Assembly (NCBI GenBank): GCA_963565915.1
Contig: OY751488.1
Location: forward strand, 496,001-560,000
Reading direction: 5' to 3'
Origin: Entoloma clypeatum
Lineage: Eukaryota > Basidiomycota > Agaricomycetes > Agaricales > Entolomataceae
Length of the DNA: 64,000 bases
The notes beneath the pieces were generated by a model. It worked only from the letters and a program-made list of their open reading frames with translations, had not been told where the DNA came from and searched no databases. This document shows positions 42,272 to 53,272 of this stretch, piece by piece (position 1 is the stretch's first letter; every line of letters begins with the position of its first letter). Made by a program: the position numbers and the translations under genes.

Positions 42272-42733
42272 CTGGGAACATCACATGCGATTCGGTCCAC
42301 CCGGACCTCACCGGACCTTCGGTCCGTGATGGGGATTCCCCATAGCCTTACCTCTGATTCTTATCGGGTCATCGGTTGCACCCTGCTTGATCTGGAGAAG
42401 GATCAGGCGCTCCTTCTTGTCTAGAAAGGGGTGCTCCCTAGATCCTGAAGTCCGATTTGGACATTGGTGAGCGCTGTGTGGCGTTTTTCTCCCACGGACG
42501 ACAGTTCGTGTGAACGTGGTGGACAATAGGCGGAGTCAGTTGACCTGTAGAACAATAGTTCTATTGTTCTTCAGATGACTCAACCGATTGCCGTATTCGG
42601 ACCTGATGAGGCCTTTAAAGGCCGAAATAGGATCCTGGACTTTCCCCAAGTCCTATTGTCCACTCGGCACAGGCCCCCCAGTCGCTTCCTTCCCTCCATC
42701 GTCCTTGGCGTTGGAAATACTATCCCCTAACCC
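42272..42733 (+). repeat. hammerhead-bearing unit, copy 2
   Basis: This is the second unit, offset 492 bp from copy 1, with only a few base changes seen (for example CACGGACGAC for CACGGATGAC). It ends in CCCCTAACCCCTAGGG. A 31-bp spacer with two CCCCTAACCC-type strings separates the copies. Confidence 0.85.
42590..42668 (+). ncRNA. type I hammerhead ribozyme motif 2
   Basis: This is identical in all core and stem positions to motif 1, with CTGATGA at 42,603-42,609 and predicted cleavage after 42,657. A transcript through both motifs would release a 492-nt monomer (42,166-42,657). Confidence 0.85.
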
Positions 42734-42760
42734 CTAGGGTCTCTGGGGAGGGAGTGCGTC

Positions 42761-43053
42761 TTTTTTTTTAATTGAAAAATTTATATTCCGGCGCCCGATC
42801 GCAGTCCGGTCTTGTACACTAAGTTACAAATTTATCGAGAACTACATACGAAAGTATTGGAGAGTAATGCCCTGTGGTCACGGCACATGTGCGGAAAGAT
42901 ATATATAAGTATCCGAGAGTGGGGTCCGCCCATGGATCAAGTCCACAAGAACAGACCCCGTATATAAACTACATACGCCCGTAGGCAAAGACCGTAGTAA
43001 CTAAAGAGACCGTGAAAGAAAGAAAAACATAACAGTGAAGCTCACCCGATAAA
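42761..43053 (-). other. 3' end of LINE remnant with A tract
   Basis: On the minus strand this is the region after the LINE stop. It ends in nine A residues (plus-strand T run 42,761-42,769) abutting the telomere-type string that closes hammerhead unit 2. It contains no ORF. Confidence 0.5.
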
Positions 43054-43480
43054 TTAGGGTGGGGGAAAGGCGAATAACGCGGGATGTTTTGCGAGCATCC
43101 CCAGGAAATTGCCGATATTGTAACGTTTGTCGGAGGCGTCATCCCTATCAAAGAGACGACATTTGTGGAGGAGGTCATCAACCGTCTCGAGAGTGTCATC
43201 GCCGCAGGCGCATGTGAATGGGCCCGGATGTTTGAAACGTTGTCTGTAGGCACCGATGGGGGCATGGCCCAGGGTGGCGCGGGTGAGGCGAGCGAACAGC
43301 GCGTTGTTGTTGCCCGCCCAGGAATTGAGCCAGGGTCCACCTTTGACGTGGTCCGGTTGGAATACCTTCTCTTTGTCTCCAGTGTGGAGAGGGAGGAAGG
43401 AGCGACCTCGGAATTCGGAGGCCCACCATCCAACGCTGGCCTTGGCGAGAAATTGGTCCTGCTGAGCTGCTGATGTCTAT
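43054..43480 (-). pseudogene. 5'-truncated LINE, C-terminal domain
   Basis: The minus-strand frame has no ATG but is open. It encodes FLAKASVGWWASEFRGRSFL, LTRATLGHAPIGAYRQRF and the cysteine cluster FTCACGDDTLETVDDLLHKC, ending at a TAA at 43,054-43,056. It matches the LINE ORF at 25.0-26.4 kb in the block HAPIG.YR.RF and the CxCG...H..C cluster. It is from a different subfamily and is truncated before RNase H. Confidence 0.7.
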
Positions 43481-43499
43481 CAACTCCTAGCGCCTAAGA

Positions 43500-43575
43500 T
43501 ACCTCCTGGCTCAGTGGTCAATAACACCGTTGGGGATTTAGTATACAAGGTCCAGGGTTCGATTCTCTGGGAACT
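43500..43575 (+). ncRNA. tRNA-like sequence (degenerate tRNA or SINE head)
   Basis: A perfect A box TGGCTCAGTGG (43,507-43,517) and a near-perfect B box GGTTCGATTCT (43,556-43,566) lie at tRNA spacing. The T stem pairs (CCAGG/TCTGG). The expected acceptor strands do not pair, so it is a pseudo-tRNA or SINE start. Confidence 0.5.
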
Positions 43576-43589
43576 AACCTTTTATGGTA

Positions 43590-44799
43590 TCGCATATCTC
43601 ATTTGCTTTTGTAAATCTATATAGAACCCCGACGAAATGCGGCGGTTGGCGGACCACGACACGCCCCTGTGATACAGCAACTATACAGTAACGGTGGTGC
43701 GGAAGGAACGGACGTGGCTGGCAGACAGCCTCGAGAACTGCGACACGTGACTGAAATGCAGCAGCGGTAGGTTAAGTGCGTTTAAATTAAATTCACAGCG
43801 CATGGGAATACACACGACAGTGCCTGCCCTGGGGCGTGACATCAGCCGCAGGACCGGGCGCGCGGGGCTGAGACAACGCCAGGTTCTCTCCCTCGCCATT
43901 CATCCCTCTCCAGTCGCGTTGGCCTTCATCTATGTTCTTTCGTCTGAGGCCGTGAATATTGGGGGGATGTAAATTAAATATATGTTTTGAGATAGTTCAT
44001 AGACATAAATTTGAAGGCTGTTGTGAGCCAATCAAGGCGTGATAACCCTAAGATTGGCAGTTGAGACAGTGAGAAAAGGGCCGTTGTGAGTGTGCTGTGG
44101 GGTTGTCAAAGGGTGGGATACAAACTAATAGCAGACAAGTTTGGCTTGGACGGATTGCCACAATATTGATGTGAGCCGGGAAACGGCAGTAGCCCTATAT
44201 GCAACTGCCCCGGAATAACATTAGGATGGTTGAAGATACATTGCCGAACCCTTGGCCGAACCTCTGGTGACGAGACATGAAGATGATCATGGTCCTTTGA
44301 CTTGGATGGAAGATTTTCCCATGGGTAAGACAGGCCTAGAAAATATGGACTGAGCATTCGAAACGGTATCAGCCTGTGATAGCAGAAAGGAATCCACGTG
44401 GATGAAATCCTAACTTGACGTGTTCCACCATGGCCAAGTGCAAGCCCAAAGCCCCATCCACTCCTTCCCCATCCTCTACACCCTACAAATCCACTTCCAG
44501 CACCCTTCCCGTTCCTTCACACCCGTTCTTCCTCCTCGCGCAATACACCTCCTCGCCTTCACTGTGCTCTTCCTCCCACGCACGCCGCTCCTCGTCAATC
44601 TCACAGCCCTTTACACCGATCCAGCAGCGCAGACGTCGCGAGACAGGCCTCAGCACCCGTTCTGGAGGCGCTGACGTATTCTGGGTTGTGACCACATAGG
44701 ATGTCCTTGAATTTGTCCTTCAGGTCTGTGATGCCACATATGATCGTGAGACGTACTAGTAGGGGTTCCGCAGCACTTTCCAGTACTCACATCTTACGA
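43590..44799. other. region downstream of the G-alpha pseudogene
   Basis: Short frames on both strands show no reliable gene. The 44,415-44,699 plus frames overlap what should be the C-terminus of the G-alpha gene, which is not recognisable here. Confidence 0.3.
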
Positions 44800-46344
44800 C
44801 GGCGGTAGCCTCGTTGGGCCTATCGCCATAGCTAAACAAAAATCCATTTACCTATCTTACAATCGCGTCAGGAGTCACCTTTTTATCAGTCAAATAATCA
44901 CCTGCAAGCCTGCTTTTTTCTTCAATAAATCATATTCATTCGAAGAGAATCATCGTCGTCCTCCAAAGTAATTTGCAGCTGCAGACCGCACGCCAGAGCA
45001 TGAATGAATCTTCCAGTCGGCTCACGAAAGGGCCTTCGAGGAGTCGTTCGTCGAAACACGAGACGGCTGAGAGGTCTTATGATGAAACGAAGAAACGGAT
45101 GAACTGCGAAACAACGTACGTGCAATTAGGCACCCCCCGTGAGCACAAGAGGTTTATTTGAAAAAAAAAAGATAACTCACGGAAAGATGATGGCAGTCAC
45201 ATCCCCGAAATATGGAAGCCACGCATGATGCAGTCCAACATATTCAAACGGACGTCAGACGAGACATATCCTAGTACTGCATCCGCCAACGTCATACATG
45301 ACCGATTGATCCACGTTTTTCCAAAGTCCTGGTGCAACCCCACACTGTTCATGGCGTCAGTTCTACAGTATGTTCGGATTCTTGGGAACAATGGACATGC
45401 TCACTGTCGAGAAACCTGGTAGCACCACGGTTGGTGGGGTCAAAGTGGATTCGGTACTCTTGCATGCTCAACGTCCGCAATCGTCTCAGGGTTCATAAGC
45501 GCGGGTTGCAATCCTGTCGATATCGTTGAGAAAGATGTCACCGCGAGTCTTGACACGATCATGAAAGAAAGGCAAGGAGGTGCGTCCTCAAGAACGACGA
45601 AGGACCACACAAAATATGGATAGACAATTACTCACAATCCAGCCGAATCCTCGAGCCTCATCCTACGTTTCAGCAACACCACCTTCACGACCTCATCTCC
45701 CCACAACGCACTCATGTCCTCTCGACACCTCGCCAACACCTCCGCCATCCCATCGATCCCATCTTCCCCGACCAGCCCATCAGCAGCTCTATTCCCATTC
45801 TCATTGCTCCCACCGCTCCTCACCGTGGGCGCACAGATGTCTCCACCCCCGTAAGCCGGACTCCCCGCTTGTTCGTCGTGGCAATGACGGAGATGACAGC
45901 TCGGCGAGAGGCGACCCAAGCACACCAACATGGTTGTTCCGATAAACCTCCTCGCTCGCGGCCCCAAAAGCCGTCTCTTCTAACCCTCCTCTATCGTCCC
46001 CAACGACCCTTACCGTCTCCTCAGCAGATGGTGCTTGTCCGTTAGCCGAGAAGAATGGTCTTCTATCGGCAGGGAATCGTCTTTTTCATAATACAGCGAG
46101 CCGGTATCCATGTGAGGGTGACGGTACAGATGAGAAATGGCCAGCGGCGAGTATGGACGGAACAGGTTCATGGTCCAGTTCGGAGGGTATCGAGGATGAA
46201 GATGGAGCGAATGACGTTGAGTTGAACGACGGCCCGCCATGATGTGTGAGCATACTTGAGGCGAAAGTCTAAATCAAAGGATTGGTTTGAAAGAATCAAA
46301 GAGGACAGAGATGAGACTCACTCTTTAATGTTGTCGATTTACCT
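44800..46344 (-). pseudogene. heterotrimeric G-protein alpha subunit, broken
   Basis: Pieces of a G-alpha protein appear in order on the minus strand across several frames. They are the P-loop end GKSTTLKN (about 46,340) spliced to FRLKYAHTSWRAVVQLNVIR; the helical domain end LWGDEVV...MRLEDSAG (about 45,640-45,700); IFLNDIDRIATRAYEP; the switch II region YDVGG and HAWLPYFGDVTAIIF (about 45,200-45,285); CFDERLLEGPFVSRLEDSFM and LWRAVCSCKLLW (about 44,970-45,060); and SYGDRPNEA (about 44,815-44,835). Several joins coincide with GTGAGT donors, so introns explain part of the fragmentation. Frameshifts and stops between YEP and YDVGG, and loss of NKxD and the C-terminus, indicate a pseudogene. 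The family relays receptor signals at the membrane and is expanded in Agaricomycetes. Confidence 0.7.
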
Positions 46345-47208
46345 ATACGCATGCACCACGGTTGAGTGGGGACCTTGAGACGAGAATGAACTGATCTAAC
46401 GCACTAGACTCTGAATATCGTCGAGGTGCAGTCGTGACAAGCTGTGGCATGGGCCGTTGAACGGGGGCGGGGCAGCCGTGGCCGTGAAACGGCAAAAGGT
46501 GGCATTGGCAGCCAAACGGGGTCGGGCAGAGGCCAGCCATTGAATGCTAAACGGCGAAGAAAGTAGCGGGCGAAAGGGACGGGTGGGGGGTTTACGATGA
46601 TCGTTGAACGTTTGAACGGCGAACGGCAAGTCGTAGCCATTGAATAGCGAAACATGGGGCCTGAGGTGCTCGGCTCTTGTATGCTGTCGGACGCGGGTTT
46701 TGGTGGAAATGCAAGTCATGTTTGAATCCAAAGAAGCCGATGAAGCTCCTGCGGTGGAGACATTGGTTAAAAGATAAAGAGAAATAAGGCCACACGCACT
46801 TCTTCGATCGAATAGATCGAATCCTGGGCGGCTGGATGGTCCGAACGCTCGAAAAGAGGGTTCCCGCACCAAACACAATCCCAGGGACGATCAGATCCTC
46901 CACGAGGCCATCCTGCGAGACGGAGCACATTCGCGTCGGGAGTGGTGAGAGTGCGAACAAGAGCTACCACCCGTCCGCCTGGCGACGAACGAATGCGTGG
47001 TGGTAGGAATAGGTCTCGCCAGAGTTTGTGAAATCCCATTGCCACGAGGAGCAGATGCTGAAATTGGAGTGTTTACGGGAGGGTGCGGAATGTCGCTGAG
47101 AGTTGTATATGTTGTGAGGCCGTTGGGCAAGACGGTTTGGTAGAGCCTGGTTAATTTGGAGTAGGCGCTGAGAGCGGTGAATTGGTGGAGTGAGTATCTA
47201 GAAGAACG
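46345..47208. other. spacer with AACGGC-rich low-complexity DNA
   Basis: Between 46,440 and 46,680 short TTGAACGG / AACGGCGAA strings recur, resembling the minisatellite core seen elsewhere. The minus-strand ORFs here look like shadows of that composition. The promoter of the P-loop gene must lie in the right part. Confidence 0.35.
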
Positions 47209-49504
47209 ATGGATAACGAGTACCTGATGCCGGGGGCGAGAAGTGAGTTGGCTGAGATGGAGGAAGGGTCAAGGCGACGTACATCGGAGATATCCGGCCA
47301 TGTGCGATCCGCCATCGACAACCGTGACTCGTTCCGCTTCCCCAACATGCAGACAGCCTATTCACTTTCCAAAACAGAGGAGCGAGCAGGTGCAAACGCG
47401 GATCAAGACAACTGGAGGTGGGACCGGGATCAAGCTGAATGGAAGTTGGCCCCACAGAATTGGCAGGACCTCAGTGCCGCATGGTGGGGACAATCCGAGA
47501 AGGAGATTGGCGACATCCTGCCTCTCGATCTCTTTCCACGGAGGCCCCGAAGATCCCCGCCTGCAATTCTCATCCGCCAGTGCTATGTGGACATGTTCGA
47601 CTATGTCTGGAGCTACGGGTTGAAAGTTAGGAATCGGGAAGGTGTCATCATCACCGGTCAGCCAGGGACTGGTGTGTATCCTCTCTCTTTGTTCCGACTA
47701 AGCATATCATCAATCATCGCTACAGGCAAAACCATGTTCCAGCCTTACACTCTTATCCGCCTCCTCCAACGCAAGCAGGTCGTGTTATTCACCCTGAATG
47801 GCATAGATCTCTTCCTATTCTACTTCGGTAACGTCTATACGGCTAAAGCCGATCATGGGGCTGTGGGTCTTCCCAAGCCCAAGCCATCGTTCGGCGTCTT
47901 TCTCTGGTCGTTGTTTGATATCGAAGCGCGGTCGGGGCCGGCGGGCCCGTTGGTCTGTTTGGGGTGCTTTCCTGTTCAGACAGCTTCTCCTGATTCATCG
48001 CGCTACCGGCAGTGGAGAAAAGAGAACAATTCTACTGTTACCGGCTTTCCGTTATGGACTCGCGAAGAACTCAAGAAAGGGTAGGCCTATACTTGTGCTT
48101 GGCGGGGGGCAATATCTGAGTGTGCTTCGTAAAGGTTAGCGCTCCAACCTGGTTTCGACGACCTGCTCGCAGAACTGAAGCTGATCTGTGAGAAACCGAA
48201 CCGAAACTATTCCGAGTCTCCTTTCTCGAGCACCCTGTCACTTCTCGAACCTTGGCTTCAAGATGTGGCCCCGCCGCCAATCGAGGTCACCCAAGATGAT
48301 CCATCGCCCGAGGTCGCCCGAGGCCCAACGCCAAACCCGTCCTTCGAGGCCGCCCTCGAGTACCTTCTAGACAAAGTGATCCAGCAGTTTGGCTCCGCTG
48401 CTCGTGATGTATACTATGGGCTGTTCAACTTTGATAACCAAGTTCGCGGCCACAACGTACATGACATATCTCTCACCCAACTCCGAACAATGGCATCCAC
48501 TTTTACAACTGACATGCAGGGTTTTCAAAACCTCAATATAGCGCATCGCATCCTCGCTCTCTTCCCTGTTGTCCGTGGACGTTACGCCAATGGTGTAGAT
48601 TGGAAGGTAAACTTCAAGTCACCCTGTATTGCAAAGCATTTCATGGACTTGCTTCACGATGGCGACGACAACGAGATCCACCGGCAAATCATTCACTTCC
48701 GGAACATTCCAACGACGAACGGCATCGCGGAATATTTGTTCGAGCCGCTCGTCCACCGGATGTTAGCGGGCAATGGGAGAGGCCCTGTTTGGCCCCTCAA
48801 AGTGATGACAGCGGCGAAAGCAAAGGAACTGGAGGAGGCGGAGGAACCGAAGAAAGTGGAGAAGGCGAAGAAGGTGAGGAAAGGAAAGGAAGTGGAGAGA
48901 GCGGGGAAAGAGTCGTGTTCTGATGACACCAACCGATACACAGTCCACGTTGATCCCGCTGCTGTACCCGAACATGTGCGCTTTAACAAGGTTAAACGCG
49001 ACATCCACAGATTCGACGATGTGCCCGAGCGTCTCCAAAACAGAACATACTACTGGCCTCGCGCGCAGAACTTCCCTTTGTTCGATGCTTTCACCGTCGA
49101 CATCGACAAGAAGTCAGCTGTGTTGTGGATTTTACAAATGACGACGTCCCGTGTACATGAGGGTTCAGGAGCAGGTTATCTCAAGGTCCGTGAGATCATA
49201 AGGAAGCTGAAGGCGCAAATGCGTGAGCCCCCGAAAAAGGCCCCGAGGCTAGAAAGGGGTTCGAGCGCGTCTATGCCGTTGATTGAAGTCCGTTATCTCC
49301 TCGTTGTCCCGAAAGGTGGCGAAGGTGGTGTCAAGAAGGCACTACAATGGACTTTTCCGAAGGGCTGGAACGAGAACTGCACAAAGGATGATCATCGCGG
49401 CGACGTCTACTGTTTGGAAATCCCCCTTGCGGTGCGTCCTAGTGTCGTCATGTGTTTTTGAACCAACCGATTCTTCTTAGGTGGCCGACATATGCATCAA
49501 GTAA
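47209..49504 (+). CDS. P-loop NTPase of the fungal Crinkler/RHS-like type, four exons
   Basis: The exons are 47,209-47,671, 47,726-48,080, 48,135-49,431 and 49,481-49,504. Introns are 54, 54 and 49 bp with GT-AG ends, and all phases agree, giving 712 residues. The Walker A motif GQPGTGKT (residues 150-157) is split by intron 1 inside the Gly155 codon. Further blocks are LIRLLQRKQVVLF, CFPVQTASPDSSRYRQWRKE and LWTREELKKGLALQP. The middle has LLDKVIQQFGSAARDVYY; a charged Lys/Glu linker (about residues 435-460) follows. I recall this block order from a large agaricomycete family linked to Crinkler/RHS-type P-loop proteins; the link is uncertain and the role unknown. The gene appears intact. Confidence 0.8.
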
Positions 49505-50029
49505 CTTAGTTGTAACGCGCGGCCAAGGCCAAACTAACAAAAATCACTTATCTACGCGGCAATATTGAGTCGATAGAAGGTGTTGTCTCAGAGACAAATC
49601 TCTGTTATTTGAAGATCAGTAGCTTGTCTATACCATCCGAAACGAACCCTAATCCAAGGGCTCTATGAAACGAATACTGGGGCGGGTTGGGGGCAGGATC
49701 ACAACACCTTCGACTCACACGTGACACGACGAGATGTCGCCCATGAGCTTCGCCAAGCCCCGGTCCATCCATCCATCCATCCCTTCAATGCGTCTCCAAC
49801 CACACGTCGAATCCTTCTCCTTTGACAACCCGTCTACAGATGGTCTCAAAGTCACCGCCAAGCAGCATAAACACGGCGACTCGGGCAATAACAGGGATTG
49901 AACAGGGAGGGCTTACGTTGACGGACATTGCATGGGTTCTCGTACGCTGGGCTACTTTTCTGAATCATAGAACGATTGAAAATTCCCTTCTGGGTCAGAT
50001 AAGGACAATGGGAGCCGGCCATTGACAAG
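49505..50029. other. intergenic
   Basis: A plus frame at 49,822-50,025 (LTLTDIAWVLVRWATFLNHR) may be an upstream exon of the next ORF. Otherwise nothing is seen. Confidence 0.3.
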
Positions 50030-50640
50030 ATGTTCGACCTACAGTTACTCCGACACCAGATCCGCGAGGCTTGGTCCTTTGATTGGCAGAGCCACGGAGA
50101 CGCGGGGTATTGGACAGAACATTGCTTCTGGACCGACAAGAATGTGTATGTGCGTCGGTTGCTGGCTCTCTCCGCGATTTCCATTGACAAATTGACCTGT
50201 CATAGCGGTATACCAATGGGCTGCCGCCTTCGTGCGTTCACTGAGGCTGTACGGTCACCGTGTTGTCGTGATAGGTCATTCTGCTGACACTCAACGTAGA
50301 ACCCTCACGACGAAAAACTTACCACTATCACGAAATACCATCCTCGTCGGGTCAGCCATCATTACCCGCGAGCTCTTCAACACCGATTTCAACGACAGGA
50401 TGTTGCAGATGAACTGCATTGTCGGTTCGATCTATGTCAGAACCGACACTTGGTCCTCCCGCGACACGTCACACCACCCACAATCGGCTTATGAAGCGGT
50501 CCCCATGGAATACCTGGGATAAGCGGGCTGTGAGGTCGTTAGTGGTGAGTTTCACGCCGAGTCCACCAACTATCACGCTGTTAACATACAAGATACAGGA
50601 CCATGGACTTCATGAGGGACCCGTCGACGGCCATTTTTAA
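50030..50640 (+). CDS. unrecognised gene, probably multi-exon
   Basis: Two successive frames look coding: AGYWTEHCFWTDKNVYVRRL (50,030-50,287) and, in another phase, RLYGHRVVVIGHSADTQRRT followed by NTILVGSAIITRELFNTDFN and QMNCIVGSIYVRTDTWSS (50,232-50,522). An intron near 50,200 could join them. I do not recognise the family. Confidence 0.35.
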
Positions 50641-51209
50641 GCTGCCACCATTCTCTGCCCGCACATCTCGTTTAGGGCCACAGACGACATCTTGTGAATC
50701 CTCATTCTGCCTTCCGCTTTGTTAGTCAATCTGCTCATGTTGCTATGCTTCTGCGATAAAGACTGGAGCTTATAAAAGACTTCTTTCAACAAGGTCGGGC
50801 AGTGGCTTCGGTTAGGAGGGTCGAAGGGGCTATGCATATGGTACGCGTCCCTCAATCGCTTGCGTATCATTTCTCACTTTCCCCGGCGATTTCGTACCAC
50901 AGGTTGTACAGGAGAAACCTGACGGTCTTGCTGAAGCACTATGTGGGATTCTTCATGGGATACAGCCACAAGGCCCACAACCTTCCGAATGTCCGAAATT
51001 GTAATGTCCGAGAGTGCTCTATAACCTCCTGTGCCTCGTCAGCACACCGCAGCGGAGGGCTCGTGGCTCGATGGTATCATTGCGTCTATTCGTCCCCCCT
51101 TCGAACTCCTTTCCCTTGTGCTTCGACTCCTCGGTCGGCAAGGGTTTCTTTATGTGTACATATCGCTTGCTCTACCAATGAACAATGCTTATTCATTTCC
51201 ATAACGCAG
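50641..51209. other. intergenic, no feature seen
   Basis: This holds the 3' flanks of two convergent genes. The long plus ORF starting at 50,802 is antisense to the DUF4246 gene and is not supported. Confidence 0.4.
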
Positions 51210-53272
51210 TTAATGTTCACACAGAGAGAAAACTTGCTCTTCAAACGCAGCCCCATGCTTAGCGATGAAGTTTTTTCTTTCCTCCATGAGCTCCAACCTC
51301 ATCTCCTTCGCGTCTGCGAAGCCGATAGGAAAATCAACCAAGGAAAAAATCTGGTTCTGAATCTCGACTGGGAGCCCAGACAGCCTATTGCCTCCCTCAC
51401 TGACAATTTCTTCTGCCCACCAGTCCCTCCGCTGACAGGGAACATTCGCGGTCGAGATAATGCGGATATTTGGATCCACCAGAAACAACGCCAGAATCTT
51501 GCGATGTCCAGGTTTCGTAGGGTCAGCAAGCCCGAACGGCTGGACCTGGTGTTGGAGGATATTCGGCCAGGTGAGCAGTCTCCCTTCGCTCGTTTCGACG
51601 CTCCCGACGTATTGAACAGCAGATCCTTCTTGCTCCCCTCCAAATATTTCCGGAAGCCATTCATGCTGATCTTGACGGTAGGAGACAACTGACACCCTGT
51701 CGCAGGGCGTCTGCTGTCGGAAGGCTAGGGAGCTGGAGCCGATATTGACACTATCGTAATAGTAGATGGCTGTCGCGCAGATGCGTTCATTCTGCAATGA
51801 AAGAATCGATCAAGACATCGTCCAACGTGAAAGGTCACCTGAACTCACGAGCTTTCCCTCAACATGCCAAGTTCCGCCTTCGTAGGTAGGCTTCTCAGGC
51901 GTGAGGTGGATGTTCGCGAGCTTGACAATGACTTGCAGACCCCGGTGACCATAGTCTCGCTTCAAGTCCACATCCTGGATAGGTTTTGGAGGTGGTTTGA
52001 ATTCGGCTGGCTCAGGTTTAACGACGCGTCGAGTGGTTACAAGCCATCTGCCCCGCCTTTCACAAAAATCTTCCAAGGTCTCGCCTTCTCTTTTCTGAGG
52101 ACCGTCCGTTGAGGGACCAGCCTCGGGGTCAGGATCATAAAGGACTTGGGGATAGGGAATGCGACAAAGGATGGTTTCGGGATATTTAAGGCCAGTGAGC
52201 GTCCTGTTCAAGAGGGGGATGGCACGGCTGATTATCTTTTCGATCACAGTATACAGATCTTGATGTTTCTGAGGGTGAAGATTGTTGATGTAACTTGTGA
52301 TCCTGAAGTAATATGAGCGAACCCCGTTATGAGCGCATATAAGACGTCGGGAGACACACGTTACGTTGTTTCCCTCACCTGAAAACTCAGCGTCGCATGG
52401 AAGCCACTGAAATACTTCGCTGAATCGCTCAATGCTGAATCGCTCAAAAAGGGGCTTGGGGCGTGGAGTTTCTCTCGGAATTTCCAATGTCTCTCCACTG
52501 CCAGACATGGCGATGCAGCCGTCGAGGTCGGTGAGGCTACCAGGTAGGATCCGCGTCAGCCCATACACGAGAGGGAACAACGACGGGTGTACGAGGTCCA
52601 GGACTTTCCCATCAGATCCCGGGTGCCAATCCTTGCGAGCATCAGGGACATCCTCGAGAGGTGCAACGGCGGCGCAGATGGCTTGTTTCAGAGACTCGGG
52701 AACGGCTACATCGGATTTTATCACATCCCCATTGTAAACATGGACGGTTCCTGTTTCCTGGAGAACATTTGCCTTGTAACGAAGCTCCGCGATGCACCAG
52801 TCCATCATTTTTTCCGTAATGTCTTGACCGTTGGACAGCGCCTCCTGCTTCCATGTAGATGCGATCTTGTCGTCGAATATCTTTAAAGAGTCCCCTTGAT
52901 CGATGAGACATGATGGACGTTACCCAAAGAACCGACCTTGAGATGCCAATCCTCCTTGTCCGTAATATGATTCATTAATCGCAGCATCGTGAATTCACGA
53001 AGGGTCGTAAGAGGAAGGCTACAAAACGTCAAAATGAAATCAGAGGGTGGGTCCGGAAAATGTGAGGTGATGAGGCGTAACTGTACCGCATACACCTCTA
53101 TATCATGCCAATCCAATGCATTGCGAAACAGCACCCAGGACTTGTCGTCGCTCCGATAGCCCTCGTCATTGTAAAATCCGGATTTTCGAACATTTGGCGT
53201 GTAATTGAATGGAAGGTTGAATCCTGGGAGTTTGAATCTCGAACTTGAAGGGTCGGCTGAGGGAGACTTCAT
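51210..53272 (-). CDS. DUF4246 family protein, four exons
   Basis: The exons on the minus strand are 53,272-52,937, 52,880-52,360, 52,302-51,849 and 51,791-51,210. Introns of 56, 57 and 57 bp have GT-AG ends and consistent phases, giving 630 residues. Conserved blocks are ITSYINNLHP, NIHLTPEKPTYEGGTWHVEG with NERICATAIYYYDSVNI, LLTWPNILQHQVQPF and LADPTKPGHRKILALFLVDP. These define the fungal DUF4246 family as I know it. His432-x-Glu434 (WHVEG), His518 (LQHQV) and Arg534 (GHRKI) are spaced like Fe(II)/2-oxoglutarate oxygenase ligands; this is inference. The start at 53,272 (MKSPSADPSS) was chosen over an in-frame ATG at 53,356 because family homology begins shortly after it. Confidence 0.85.

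Noticed and set aside
41816..42526. Two identical-length 72-codon minus ORFs in the hammerhead units
   Set aside because: Their similarity follows from the tandem duplication, and they run antisense to strongly structured RNA. No protein motif is visible.
43084..43473. 129-codon plus-strand ORF
   Set aside because: It is the antisense shadow of the LINE C-terminal domain on the minus strand.
43500..43575. Functional tRNA gene
   Set aside because: A and B boxes are good, but the acceptor strands do not pair, so it was kept only as a tRNA-like sequence.
50802..51692. 296-codon plus-strand ORF
   Set aside because: Its right half is antisense to exon 4 of the DUF4246 gene, which has clear family homology; the left half has no domain.
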